Assembly (NCBI GenBank): GCA_045641065.1
Contig: JAZUGF010000010.1
Location: 1 to 14,790 of the forward strand
Length of the DNA stretch: 14,790 nucleotides
Direction: 5' to 3'
Source of the DNA: UBA1723 sp045641065
GTDB taxonomy: Bacteria > Bacteroidota > Bacteroidia > Bacteroidales > Paludibacteraceae
In this document: in pieces, positions 7,740-14,561 of the stretch
How positions within the stretch are numbered: the stretch's first letter is position 1
How the letters are laid out: every line of letters begins with the position of its first letter
Made by a program: the position numbers and the translations under genes
Notes under the pieces: generated by a model
Databases searched by the model: none
What the model saw: only the letters and a program-made list of their open reading frames with translations
What the model was told of the DNA's origin: nothing

Positions 7740-8690
7740 TTAAATTACTTTTTCAATCTTATAGTTATTTCTCTCGCTTGAATTACGTGCAATCAACTCG
7801 CCCAAGAATCCTGTCAAGAACAATTGTGTTCCAAGTATCATCATTGTCAACGCAATGTAGAAATATGGACTTGTTGTCACTAGCGGATCTAAAGTGCCAT
7901 TATACATATGAATCAACTTAGATGCTCCTACATAAGCAGCTGATAGGAATCCGATCAAGAACATGAAACTACCTACGAATCCAAAGAAATGCATTGGCTT
8001 GCCACCAAATGTGGAGATAAACCACAATGAAAGCAAATCAAGGTATCCGTTGAAGAAACGATTCAATCCAAACTTAGTCTCACCGTACTTTCTTGCCTGA
8101 TGCTGAACAACCTTCTCTCCTATTTTCTTGAAACCTGCGTTCTTAGCCAAATATGGAATATAACGGTGCATCTCACCATATACCTCAATACTCTTGATCA
8201 CCTGACAGTTGTATGCCTTCAAACCACAGTTGAAATCATGAAGCTTGATACCAGAAATCATTCGTGTTGTGGCATTGAATAGTTTTGACGGAATATTCTT
8301 AGCCAACTTAGAATCGTAACGCTTCTTCTTCCAGCCAGAGACAAGGTCATAACCGTCTTCCTTAATCATCTTGTATAATTCTGGAATTTCATCAGGAGAA
8401 TCCTGCAAATCAGCGTCCATAGTGATTACCACGTCACCCTGAGCCTTCTCAAAGCCACAGTAAAGAGCAGCACTCTTTCCATGGTTGCGACGGAATTTGA
8501 TCCCATGCACATTGCTGTCTGATGCAGCCAAATCCTCAATAATCTGCCATGATTTATCTGTACTTCCGTCGTTGCAGAAGATCACCTCATAGCTATAATT
8601 ATGCTCTGTCATTACGCGCTTAATCCATGCGTACAATTCGCCAAGCGACTCCTCTTCATTGTACAATGGTACGACTACAGAAATATCCAT
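7740..8690 (-). CDS. Family 2 glycosyltransferase, polyprenyl-phosphate type, with two C-terminal TM helices
   Basis: 316 residues. The GT-A domain shows VVPLYNEE (6-13), NDGSTD (40-45), the metal-binding DADLQDSP (92-99) and HDFNCGLKAY (151-160). Two TM segments follow at about 232-257 and 275-300. This is the architecture of GtrB/ArnC/DPM-like enzymes, which move a sugar from a nucleotide donor to undecaprenyl (or dolichyl) phosphate at the cytosolic face of the inner membrane. The sugar is unknown. It follows a DUF4199 gene by 16 nt, a pairing I recall as conserved in Bacteroidales. It probably supplies a lipid-linked sugar for envelope glycan decoration. Confidence 0.92.
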   Translation of the reverse strand: MDISVVVPLYNEEESLGELYAWIKRVMTEHNYSYEVIFCNDGSTDKSWQIIEDLAASDSNVHGIKFRRNHGKSAALYCGFEKAQGDVVITMDADLQDSPDEIPELYKMIKEDGYDLVSGWKKKRYDSKLAKNIPSKLFNATTRMISGIKLHDFNCGLKAYNCQVIKSIEVYGEMHRYIPYLAKNAGFKKIGEKVVQHQARKYGETKFGLNRFFNGYLDLLSLWFISTFGGKPMHFFGFVGSFMFLIGFLSAAYVGASKLIHMYNGTLDPLVTTSPYFYIALTMMILGTQLFLTGFLGELIARNSSERNNYKIEKVI

Positions 8691-8706
8691 TTATCTTATT
8701 TGTTAA

Positions 8707-9324
8707 TTAATTATCTTTATTATTGTTAGATTCTGCCTTGTCATAATGAGAATCTTCATTTTCAGATGATGATTGAGCATCAACAGGCTTTTTTATTCTC
8801 GCAAATCTTGCAGCTCCTACTGATATCAAACTTACGAAAACTCCCATAAACAAGAAATCCATATATATTGATGGCATCATCGACTTTGGTGTCGCAGATG
8901 TCATTATATCTTTCACCTGTGCAACCATCGCATCATTACCCTGCCCTTCCATTACCTTCTCATATGCGTTCGCAATATCAGATAAAGTAGTAGGATTGTA
9001 CTTCAAATAAAGGTAAAAACAAAGAGTATAAAGGATGCCACCAAACGCGAAACCTCTGACAGAAATCGAAAATGGTGCCAAAAATTCATACTTACCTTCG
9101 TTGTATATACTGCAATAATTGATTGCCATGCGAAACAAGAAAACGAACGGGAAGATTAAGCAGAAATAAAAAACTATCATACCAATGATTGAAGGATTCC
9201 CGTCGCTTGCAACAAAAGAACTCAATGTATTGAAACAAACATATGCAAGCATTGCGTATGAGAATGCCAAAATCAATCCCAAACGCATAGAAAACACTGT
9301 CTTATTTACCAATACTTCATGCAT
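8707..9324 (-). CDS. DUF4199-type four-TM membrane protein
   Basis: 205 residues of unknown function. Four hydrophobic helices at about 13-34, 45-66, 87-108 and 152-174 are followed by a charged Ser/Asn/Asp-rich tail (180-205). Layout and position just upstream of the glycosyltransferase fit DUF4199. The start is ATG 9322-9324; an exact -7 promoter box ends only about 8 nt upstream, so an mRNA from it would be nearly leaderless unless translation begins at Met13 (9288). Family members usually carry around ten residues before the first helix, which favours the longer form. Confidence 0.82.
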   Translation of the reverse strand: MHEVLVNKTVFSMRLGLILAFSYAMLAYVCFNTLSSFVASDGNPSIIGMIVFYFCLIFPFVFLFRMAINYCSIYNEGKYEFLAPFSISVRGFAFGGILYTLCFYLYLKYNPTTLSDIANAYEKVMEGQGNDAMVAQVKDIMTSATPKSMMPSIYMDFLFMGVFVSLISVGAARFARIKKPVDAQSSSENEDSHYDKAESNNNKDN

Positions 9325-9331
9325 ACAGTTG

Positions 9332-9339
9332 CAAAATTA
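9332..9339 (-). promoter_or_regulatory. Internal promoter -7 box before the DUF4199 gene
   Basis: The minus strand reads TAATTTTG followed by CAAC, an exact TAnnTTTG match in the 30-bp gap after the NdpA-like gene. The box is within 8 nt of the next ATG. No TTTG is at the -33 distance. It would allow the six downstream genes to be transcribed apart from the first. Confidence 0.45.
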
Positions 9340-9354
9340 CATTTTTAATTTCAA

Positions 9355-10419
9355 TTACTCTTCGTTTTCAAAATAAATCTTGTAGTAGTGCATTCGTTTT
9401 TCCTTGTCAAAAGAGCGCTCTATCATATCGCGATTTCCATGTATGTAGACGTGGAAATTCTTATCCAATTTAAGTACACTCTTAAACTTAGGTGCTCCTT
9501 TCTTCACCACCTCCTTACTGATAGCAAATGTCTTTGGCAACTCAACGTCGTTAGCCTCCTCAAAATGCGCAAGATGTTCATCAAACACGTCGCAAATAGA
9601 CTCATTGTTACCAAGCACCTGTTCCTTAAATCTATCAATATCAAAGATATCCGAACCTTTGAAGAAATCAACCTGACGATTTAGCATATCAATCTGGTCT
9701 GTACGCTCAATGCCATTCTCTGGCTCCTCCTCACGTGCAGGACGGAAGATATCAGTCACGAACGACTTACAAAGATCCATATATTCCTTTGTCTGGAAAT
9801 TATTATCCATACGAGTCACAAGTCCAAGGAAATCGTTCTTCCAGAATGTAGCCTCACTCTTTCCTGCAGCCTTGTCAAGCAATGCAACAACAAATCCCTT
9901 ATCGCGCTCAATATCAAAAATCAAGCAACCTTTGTCAAGTTTCTTCAAATCCAAACCTTCATCATAGCCGAGAGCAAGTCCGTCTTCCTGATTATAAACC
10001 TTCAAAAAAGTATCCTTATGCTCGCTCTTGAACAAGCCAAGACATCTCACTTCCTGATCAAAAATGCGGACGTCGCGGAACATCGCCACATACAACTCTC
10101 CACTCTTAATATTTGGATGGTTGCTATTCTCATATAACGCGGCTGCAAAAAGACGTGAGTTTTCATAAAAAGACGACGGATTATCAAACACCGACGCAGC
10201 CATCTTTGCTACGCTGTCGTTCACATCCTCGAAATTATATAGGCTCGGCTCACGGAATGAGTCGAAAAAAAACTGTTTCAACAAATGCGGCAATTCACTG
10301 TCGTCTTCAGAAAACGACATAGGACGCTGAGAATAAACATTTTCAGAATTGTCAGAATGTGAACCGATGTGGTGGATCACCATGTCTGAAATACTTGAGT
10401 TGATAACGTCAAATAGCAT
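9355..10419 (-). CDS. Nucleoid-associated protein, NdpA/YejK-like
   Basis: 354 residues from the ATG at 10417-10419. The frame is also open to a TTG at 10443, but that codon lies in a leader hairpin and gives eight poorly supported residues, so I reject it. The start MLFDVINSSISDMVIHHIG resembles the conserved first strand-helix of the NdpA family (PF04245). Internal stretches such as KSGELYVAMFRDVRIFDQE, YVKxx-like C-terminal beta sequence (KLDKNFHVYIHGNRDMIERS) and the overall length also agree. E. coli YejK binds the nucleoid; the Bacteroidota members are uncharacterised. It is the first gene of the seven-gene minus-strand run. Confidence 0.82.
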   Translation of the reverse strand: MLFDVINSSISDMVIHHIGSHSDNSENVYSQRPMSFSEDDSELPHLLKQFFFDSFREPSLYNFEDVNDSVAKMAASVFDNPSSFYENSRLFAAALYENSNHPNIKSGELYVAMFRDVRIFDQEVRCLGLFKSEHKDTFLKVYNQEDGLALGYDEGLDLKKLDKGCLIFDIERDKGFVVALLDKAAGKSEATFWKNDFLGLVTRMDNNFQTKEYMDLCKSFVTDIFRPAREEEPENGIERTDQIDMLNRQVDFFKGSDIFDIDRFKEQVLGNNESICDVFDEHLAHFEEANDVELPKTFAISKEVVKKGAPKFKSVLKLDKNFHVYIHGNRDMIERSFDKEKRMHYYKIYFENEE

Positions 10420-10442
10420 ACAAATATTATTTATACAAACCA

Positions 10443-10464
10443 AAGACGCGAATGTCTTGCGTCT
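10443..10464 (-). promoter_or_regulatory. Leader hairpin with an alternative fold, upstream of the NdpA-like gene
   Basis: AGACGC (10444-10449) pairs with GCGTCT (10459-10464) across a 9-nt loop. AAGAC (10443-10447) can instead pair with GTCTT (10454-10458), and the two pairings exclude each other. The site is in the 5' leader, about 25 nt before the ATG, between promoter and gene. Confidence 0.35.
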
Positions 10465-10498
10465 CCATTATATTCTGCACCAACAATGCATTAATGTG

Positions 10499-10506
10499 CA
10501 AATTTA
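10499..10506 (-). promoter_or_regulatory. Promoter -7 box for the seven-gene minus-strand run
   Basis: The minus strand reads TAAATTTG, an exact TAnnTTTG. A TTTG lies 14 nt upstream, shorter than the usual 19-21 spacing. The predicted leader is about 70 nt and includes the hairpin at 10443-10464. Confidence 0.5.
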
Positions 10507-10601
10507 GAAAAAAAAGATGTCAAAACTGACTTTTTATGCACTTTCTACTCTATTTAATATCTTTTAAACATTAATATAGCTTCAAATTGGCTTAAAATCA
10601 A

Positions 10602-10609
10602 TATTTTTG
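10602..10609 (+). promoter_or_regulatory. Promoter -7 box for the lipoprotein-xylanase pair
   Basis: TATTTTTG matches TAnnTTTG exactly, 26 nt before the lipoprotein ATG at 10636. No good -33 TTTG is seen. It is divergent to the box at 10499-10506, about 100 bp away. Confidence 0.5.
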
Positions 10610-10635
10610 CAGAAGTGATAAGTAAATACAACAAA

Positions 10636-11277
10636 ATGAAAAGGATTTTATACACATTAGCAAGCTGCATTTTCGCAACACTTGCATTCGTTTCATGTGC
10701 AGAAACTGAGGACGAGAACACAGTTAACGGTTTTGAATATGTTGATCTTGGCTTACCAAGCGGCACAAAATGGGCCACTTCCAATGTAGGTGCAAAGAAA
10801 CCAGAGGCAACAGGTACATATTTTGCCTGGGGAGAAGTCACAGAAAGCAATTACACTGAGGTTGAATGCGAGACATTCGGACAATCAGTTTCAGATCTTA
10901 CAAAAAATGGAATTATCCAAAATCAAAAGTTGGCTTCTGAATACGACGCTGCTACTCACGTCATGGGGATCGGCTGGTCCACTCCAACAACAAAGCAATT
11001 TGAAGAGTTGATAACAAACTGCACTTGGGAATGGCAAACTAATCCCAAAGGCTACAATGTTGTAGCAAAAAATGGCAACTCAATTTTCCTACCAGTCACT
11101 GGATACATGACAGATGAAGGAACTTTAAGTTACGCAGATGAAGGCTACTACTGGGCTTCTGACGTGGAGCAAGGTTCAACTCAGCAGTCGCTTGGATTAG
11201 GCATCAATTCTGATGAATATAAAATACGTTCATATTATCGTGAACGTGGAAGATGCGTGCGTGCTGTCACAAAATAA
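10636..11277 (+). CDS. Surface lipoprotein with FISUMP-like (Fib_succ_major) domain
   Basis: 213 residues from the ATG at 10636. The frame is open to a GTG at 10615, but that codon lies where transcription should start and would spoil the signal peptide. The signal MKRILYTLASCIFATLAFVSC ends at lipid-attached Cys21, followed by AETEDEN; an acidic run just after Cys resembles the Bacteroidota surface-export signal. The mature domain opens YVDLGLPSGTKWATSNVGA and continues TYFAWGE, GWSTPTTKQFEEL, NSIFLPVTGY, YYWASD and RGRCVRAVTK, the order typical of the Fibrobacter succinogenes major paralogous domain. That domain is common in Bacteroidales surface proteins; its ligand is unknown. The xylanase starts 32 nt downstream with no terminator between, so a shared transcript is likely. 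Confidence 0.85.
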   Translation: MKRILYTLASCIFATLAFVSCAETEDENTVNGFEYVDLGLPSGTKWATSNVGAKKPEATGTYFAWGEVTESNYTEVECETFGQSVSDLTKNGIIQNQKLASEYDAATHVMGIGWSTPTTKQFEELITNCTWEWQTNPKGYNVVAKNGNSIFLPVTGYMTDEGTLSYADEGYYWASDVEQGSTQQSLGLGINSDEYKIRSYYRERGRCVRAVTK

Positions 11278-11309
11278 CTCAGACTCTAAAATTATAACAC
11301 ATAAATAAA

Positions 11310-13094
11310 ATGAACCGCAAAAAACTATTATTGTCAGCCCTAACTCTATGTGGGCTACAATGTAATGCCGAGGCTCTTAGCTACGATTTCGAAGCTACTG
11401 CCGACGATTGGGCAGGCCGTGGCGACGCTACTGTTGAGCTATCTACAGAGCAGCATCACAGTGGAGATCAAGCACTATTCGTGAGCAACCGTGCTGAAAG
11501 CTGGCATGGAGCATTGGTAAGCAATGCTGCTATCGAGCCAGGAAAAACTTACATCATCTCAGCTTGGGTATTCGTTTATTCAAACGGAAACATGGATTTG
11601 AGCCTTCAGTATTCAGCCGACGGTGAAAACTCCTACCCTGGCATCAATTCACGTGAGGCTTACGCATACAGTTGGACTGAGTTGAAGGGTGAGATCGTCA
11701 TCCCAGAAGGTGTCGAGGATATCCAGCCATACATCCAGTGTACTAACAACCCTACTTTGGAATTCTTCGTTGATGATGTCACTATCGAAGAGAAGCAAGA
11801 GGAACTTGTTGATTTCTCTCAGCAGTTGCCTTTAAAGACTCTTTATAAAGACTACTTCAAATTCGGTACAGCAGCAACAGCAAGTGAGATCACTCCTAAG
11901 AATGCAAAGAACATGATTCTTCACCACTTCAACAGCCTTACTCCAGGTAATGAGTTGAAGCCAGACGCATTGTTGAATCAGGCAGCAAGTCAAGCCGACG
12001 GTGATAACGTCAATCCACAGGTACGTTTGTCTCCTGCAACTAAGGCAGTATTGAAATTCTGTGAGGATAACAAGATGCCAATGCGCGGACACGTATTTGT
12101 ATGGCATTCACAGACTCCTGACTGGTTCTTCAACGAAGGATTCGAAACAGACGGAGCTACTGTATCAAAGGAAATCATGAGCCAGCGTATGGAGAACTAC
12201 ATCAAGAACGTAATCGAATTGGTGACTACATCCTACCCTAAGCTTAACATCTACGCATGGGATATCGTCAACGAGACATTCACTGACGGAGGTCAGATGC
12301 GTCAGCCAGGTAGCAACTACAAGGAGAATGAGCATTCTCGTTGGGTAGAGGTTTACGGTGACGCATCATTCATCGAAGAGGCATTCACATATGCTAGGAA
12401 ATATCTGCCTAAGGGATGCAAAGCATACTACAATGATTACAACGAGTATATTGGCAACAAGACTGACGCCATATATAAATTGGTTAAAGATTTGTACGAC
12501 AAAGGTCTTTGCGACGGTGTTGGCATGCAGTCTCACTTGAGCACGCTATTCCCATCTGCACAGCAATACGAGATGGCATTGTCAAAATTCGCTACAATCG
12601 GTTGTGACATTCAGGTAACAGAGTTGGATATCACTGTAGAGGACGGTTACACATTCGCAGATCAAGCAAAGCTATATGGCGAGTTGTTCCAGCTTTACAA
12701 GAAATATAAAGACAATATCAGTTTGGTTGCTCTTTGGGGAACAAACGACGAGATCAGCTGGAGAGCTTCTGGTCGTCCACTTGTATTCTCAAACTACCAG
12801 CCTAAGGGAGCATACGACAAGATCATCGAAGGCATGGAGATGCCAACAGATGTAAAGAAGATTGTAGCACAGAACAAAGTTGTTGTTACTCCTAACGTAA
12901 CAAATGATGTAACTACAATCTACTGCAATGGAAATTTCTCATATCGTCTAATAAACCTTCTTGGTGAGGTTATAAAGACAGGTAATGGAAACGATCAAGC
13001 AACTGTAGCTTTGAATATTCCAAACGGAATCTATGTTATGGAAGTCGTAACAACTTCAGGAGAAAAGAGTGTTGAAAGAATAATCAAAAAGTAA
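11310..13094 (+). CDS. Secreted endo-1,4-beta-xylanase: CBM + GH10 + T9SS sorting domain
   Basis: 594 residues. It hydrolyses internal beta-1,4-xylosidic bonds of xylan outside the cell, with retention. Signal peptide at about 1-20. Residues 23-160 form a beta-sandwich carbohydrate-binding module of the CBM4/9/22 type (AWVFVYSNGNMDLSLQYS, EFFVDDVTIE). The GH10 barrel spans about 175-510: TPGNELKPD at 211-219, RGHVFVWHSQTPDWF at 259-273, acid/base Glu322 in WDIVNETF, nucleophile Glu438 in QVTELDI, His409, and the substrate-site Trp in ALWG (476). The tail (about 530-594) ends GIYVMEVVTTSGEKSVERII, a type A T9SS C-terminal domain, implying export through the outer membrane and probable surface attachment. 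A strong terminator follows. Confidence 0.95.
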   Translation: MNRKKLLLSALTLCGLQCNAEALSYDFEATADDWAGRGDATVELSTEQHHSGDQALFVSNRAESWHGALVSNAAIEPGKTYIISAWVFVYSNGNMDLSLQYSADGENSYPGINSREAYAYSWTELKGEIVIPEGVEDIQPYIQCTNNPTLEFFVDDVTIEEKQEELVDFSQQLPLKTLYKDYFKFGTAATASEITPKNAKNMILHHFNSLTPGNELKPDALLNQAASQADGDNVNPQVRLSPATKAVLKFCEDNKMPMRGHVFVWHSQTPDWFFNEGFETDGATVSKEIMSQRMENYIKNVIELVTTSYPKLNIYAWDIVNETFTDGGQMRQPGSNYKENEHSRWVEVYGDASFIEEAFTYARKYLPKGCKAYYNDYNEYIGNKTDAIYKLVKDLYDKGLCDGVGMQSHLSTLFPSAQQYEMALSKFATIGCDIQVTELDITVEDGYTFADQAKLYGELFQLYKKYKDNISLVALWGTNDEISWRASGRPLVFSNYQPKGAYDKIIEGMEMPTDVKKIVAQNKVVVTPNVTNDVTTIYCNGNFSYRLINLLGEVIKTGNGNDQATVALNIPNGIYVMEVVTTSGEKSVERIIKK

Positions 13095-13126
13095 AATTAG
13101 ACAGAAATCACATAAAAGGTTTTCTG

Positions 13127-13156
13127 ACGGTGCATCCTGATGGGTGCACCGTTTTT
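13127..13156 (+). terminator. Rho-independent terminator of the xylanase transcript
   Basis: ACGGTGCATCC (13127-13137) pairs with GGGTGCACCGT (13142-13152) over 11 bp with one G-U pair and a TGAT loop, followed by TTTTTATT. It lies 33 nt past the xylanase stop. Confidence 0.93.
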
Positions 13157-13217
13157 ATTCCACTTAACAAAACCACAAGAAACAAAATACTCACAATCAA
13201 CAATTTAATAAAGTAAA

Positions 13218-13319
13218 TTTACGCATTTATACAATGTTAAGTGGATTAAAAATCCGTAAACAAGCAATGAACAATATCCTTTTACGACATTTCCAACCTC
13301 TTTTACGCATTTATAAAAT
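13218..13319. repeat. Four TTTACGCATTTATA-like elements upstream of the ncRNA promoter
   Basis: Copies: TTTACGCATTTATACAAT at 13218-13235 (+), TTTACGGATTTTTA at 13260-13247 (minus strand), TTTACGACATTT at 13281-13292 (+, with one inserted base), TTTACGCATTTATAAAAT at 13302-13319 (+). The two best copies agree at 17 of 18 bases. Plus-strand copies begin at 13218, 13281 and 13302, spacings of 63 and 21 bp, close to whole helical turns. The last copy ends 3 bp before the -33 box, as an activator or repressor site would. Confidence 0.6.
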
Positions 13320-13322
13320 CGA

Positions 13323-13354
13323 TTTGCACAACATTATACTTCACCATATATTTG
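13323..13354 (+). promoter_or_regulatory. Promoter of the putative ncRNA
   Basis: TTTG (13323-13326), a 20-nt spacer, then TATATTTG (13347-13354): both Bacteroidota promoter elements at normal spacing. The predicted start site near 13360 coincides with the first base of the 18-bp hairpin. No open reading frame of note follows. Confidence 0.75.
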
Positions 13355-13359
13355 CATAT

Positions 13360-13726
13360 GTAAAGAAAACGGCATCGGTCAGTCTTCATGTTAGCCCTTT
13401 TTCATTCGGTGTCGTTTTCTTTACTTTTAATGCCTTGGAAGAAAATGGTTAATGCGAAAAATTATTTACTCACATTGTGTGAATAAAGTGAGTTAAACAG
13501 GCAGATGATTCGATGTCATCGTAAGATTCCTGATCAGCGCCTTGGAACAAAATAGTTAGCGGAAAGATAGATTAAAATAAAATAATCTAATGCATGGATG
13601 CGAAAAAGATTCTATGCAATAAAAAACAAACACAGACGCTAATGCGAAACAGGCGAAAATTTAAGACATTTTTTTCCTTTAATATAAACAGCTTAGATGC
13701 GCGGTCTTGCATCTAAGCTGTTTTTA
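13360..13726 (+). ncRNA. Putative structured non-coding RNA, about 370 nt, family unknown
   Basis: The unit has its own promoter and ends in an intrinsic terminator. The 5' end folds into an 18-bp uninterrupted hairpin (13360-13377 with 13407-13424, 29-nt loop). It needs two G-U pairs that would be A-C mismatches in the opposite strand, so RNA from the plus strand is favoured. More helices follow: ACTCAC/GTGAGT (13468-13493), GATGA/TCATC (13504-13520) inside CAGG/CCTG (13498-13532), TAGATTA/TAATCTA (13568-13589), and TGCATGGA/TCTATGCA (13591-13618, again with a G-U pair). GCCTTGGAA-type motifs occur twice and ATGCGAAA three times. I see no RNase P, tmRNA, SRP or 6S hallmarks. A role cannot be assigned. 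Confidence 0.65.
13432..13558 (+). repeat. 20-nt direct repeat inside the putative ncRNA
   Basis: GCCTTGGAAGAAAATGGTTA (13432-13451) and GCCTTGGAACAAAATAGTTA (13539-13558) agree at 18 of 20 positions, 107 nt apart. The first copy runs directly into ATGCGAAA, which recurs at 13598 and 13642. Both copies sit between helices, as single-stranded protein- or RNA-binding motifs might. Confidence 0.75.
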
Positions 13727-13730
13727 TTTT
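13686..13730 (+). terminator. Strong, probably bidirectional terminator
   Basis: AAACAGCTTAGATGC (13686-13700) and GCATCTAAGCTGTTT (13709-13723) form a perfect 15-bp stem with an 8-nt loop, followed on the plus strand by TTTTTATTTTATTT. It ends the ncRNA unit. It lies 18 nt past the stop of the converging GldM-like gene and could stop that transcript too, though its minus-strand T-run is weaker. Confidence 0.93.
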
Positions 13731-13741
13731 ATTTACAACTA

Positions 13742-14473
13742 CTAATTGACTTTTGATTTTCTGATTATCTCATCATCTGATTTTACGACCTTAAAGTCTT
13801 TGCGCCCAAGATAAACTTTTTTTCCATCCTTTAATGCAGACACAGAGATCCTACACAAACGGGTTTCTTTCATTGGCACTATTAAAAAATCCTTATCTGA
13901 TCTTATAATAGTGCCGTTAGAGACTGATACTGACAAATCTCTAGATGCAAATCCAGGAGCAGAAATAGACACAGGATTTCTCTGTTTGGCCAATAGAATA
14001 TTTGAACTTATATTTGCAATTGGTTCTGACACCGTAAATTTGCTTGAAAATGGATATTCTGAGATGGTATTGTCTGTATTAGACACTTTTATACAACCAC
14101 TATATTCCATAGTTCCTATAGAACCACACACAAACTCATATTTGTCTCTTTCCAAAGGTCTATTACCAACGAAGACAGTATAATTCAGTGCAGTGTCTAT
14201 CTCAGCCAAATAGATTTTAGCTTTATACTTGTCCCCTCTAATTACAAAATTGCTTTCGGGAACCACAATTGCCTGACGAATTTTGCCAGCTGAAGAGTCC
14301 ATATTACTTTCATCTGTCGCTTCTACAGGAGTTTCTGCCACAACAGCGACATCTTCCTCAGGTTCCTCAACTTTTACATCAGACTCTTTGGGGCTATAGA
14401 TTAACTTACCGATAAGTACTCCAATAGCCAACATTAGTAAAGCATCACCAATACGTGTTTTTGATAATTCCAT
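13742..14473 (-). CDS. Short GldM/PorM-like membrane-anchored protein
   Basis: 243 residues. A single TM anchor (about 10-26, ALLMLAIGVLIGKLIYS) is followed by an acidic linker (29-60). Then come two beta domains resembling the second and third periplasmic domains of GldM: AIVVPESNFVIRGDKYKAKIYLAE (68-91) to YPFSSKFTVSEP, and NPVSISAPGF (166-175), SVSNGTI, KKVYLGRKDFKVVK (218-231). GldM (about 515 residues) is the rotating/torque-bearing periplasmic part of the T9SS motor with GldL. Here the first domain, which follows the TM helix, and the last, which contacts the GldK/N ring, are missing. No gldL-like gene is adjacent. Function is inferred from similarity recalled by eye. It could be an accessory secretion part or an unrelated user of the fold. 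Confidence 0.7.
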   Translation of the reverse strand: MELSKTRIGDALLMLAIGVLIGKLIYSPKESDVKVEEPEEDVAVVAETPVEATDESNMDSSAGKIRQAIVVPESNFVIRGDKYKAKIYLAEIDTALNYTVFVGNRPLERDKYEFVCGSIGTMEYSGCIKVSNTDNTISEYPFSSKFTVSEPIANISSNILLAKQRNPVSISAPGFASRDLSVSVSNGTIIRSDKDFLIVPMKETRLCRISVSALKDGKKVYLGRKDFKVVKSDDEIIRKSKVN

Positions 14474-14503
14474 TTTTATAATATTACTAATTTATCTAAA
14501 TAT

Positions 14504-14536
14504 CAAATTTATAAAGATTCTCTCCCCCACTCCAAA
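14504..14536 (-). promoter_or_regulatory. Promoter of the GldM-like gene
   Basis: The minus strand reads TTTG (14536-14533), a 21-nt spacer and TAAATTTG (14511-14504). The predicted leader is about 25 nt. Confidence 0.65.
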
Positions 14537-14539
14537 AAA

Positions 14540-14561
14540 ATTAGAAATCATATATTCTAAT
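14540..14561. promoter_or_regulatory. Inverted repeat next to the -33 box of the GldM-like gene
   Basis: ATTAGAA (14540-14546) and TTCTAAT (14555-14561) form a perfect 7-bp inverted repeat with an 8-nt spacer, starting 4 bp upstream of the -33 TTTG. A dimeric regulator could bind there; in AT-rich DNA it may also be chance. Confidence 0.25.

Larger units (their letters stand above)
13157..13741. other. Gene-free interval holding a putative non-coding RNA unit
   Basis: No plausible protein gene lies between the xylanase terminator and the GldM-like gene. The interval contains, left to right, an inverted repeat (CCACTTAAC at 13160-13168 and GTTAAGTGG at 13236-13244), four TTTACG-type elements, a complete promoter, a structured RNA and a strong terminator, each listed separately. 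The ordered arrangement argues against it being mere spacer. Confidence 0.7.

Noticed and set aside
10636..11277. FISUMP-type lipoprotein as the variable target of a diversity-generating retroelement
   Set aside because: No reverse transcriptase, and no template repeat similar to its 3' end anywhere in the window.
13234..13452. 72-codon plus-strand open frame covering the ncRNA promoter and 5' hairpin
   Set aside because: It would have to be transcribed from upstream of the clear promoter, its sequence reflects the hairpin arms, and it shows no protein-like pattern.
13445..13486. 13-residue mini-ORF (MVNAKNYLLTLCE) in the ncRNA, considered as a tmRNA-like tag or sORF
   Set aside because: No tRNA-like ends, no Ala-rich tag end, and the second repeat copy lacks an equivalent ATG.
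13432..13558. Both repeat copies can be read as ALE[E/Q]N[G/S]-stop, suggesting duplicated protein C-termini
   Set aside because: The second copy has stops close upstream and no parent gene is present; an RNA motif explains both copies more simply.
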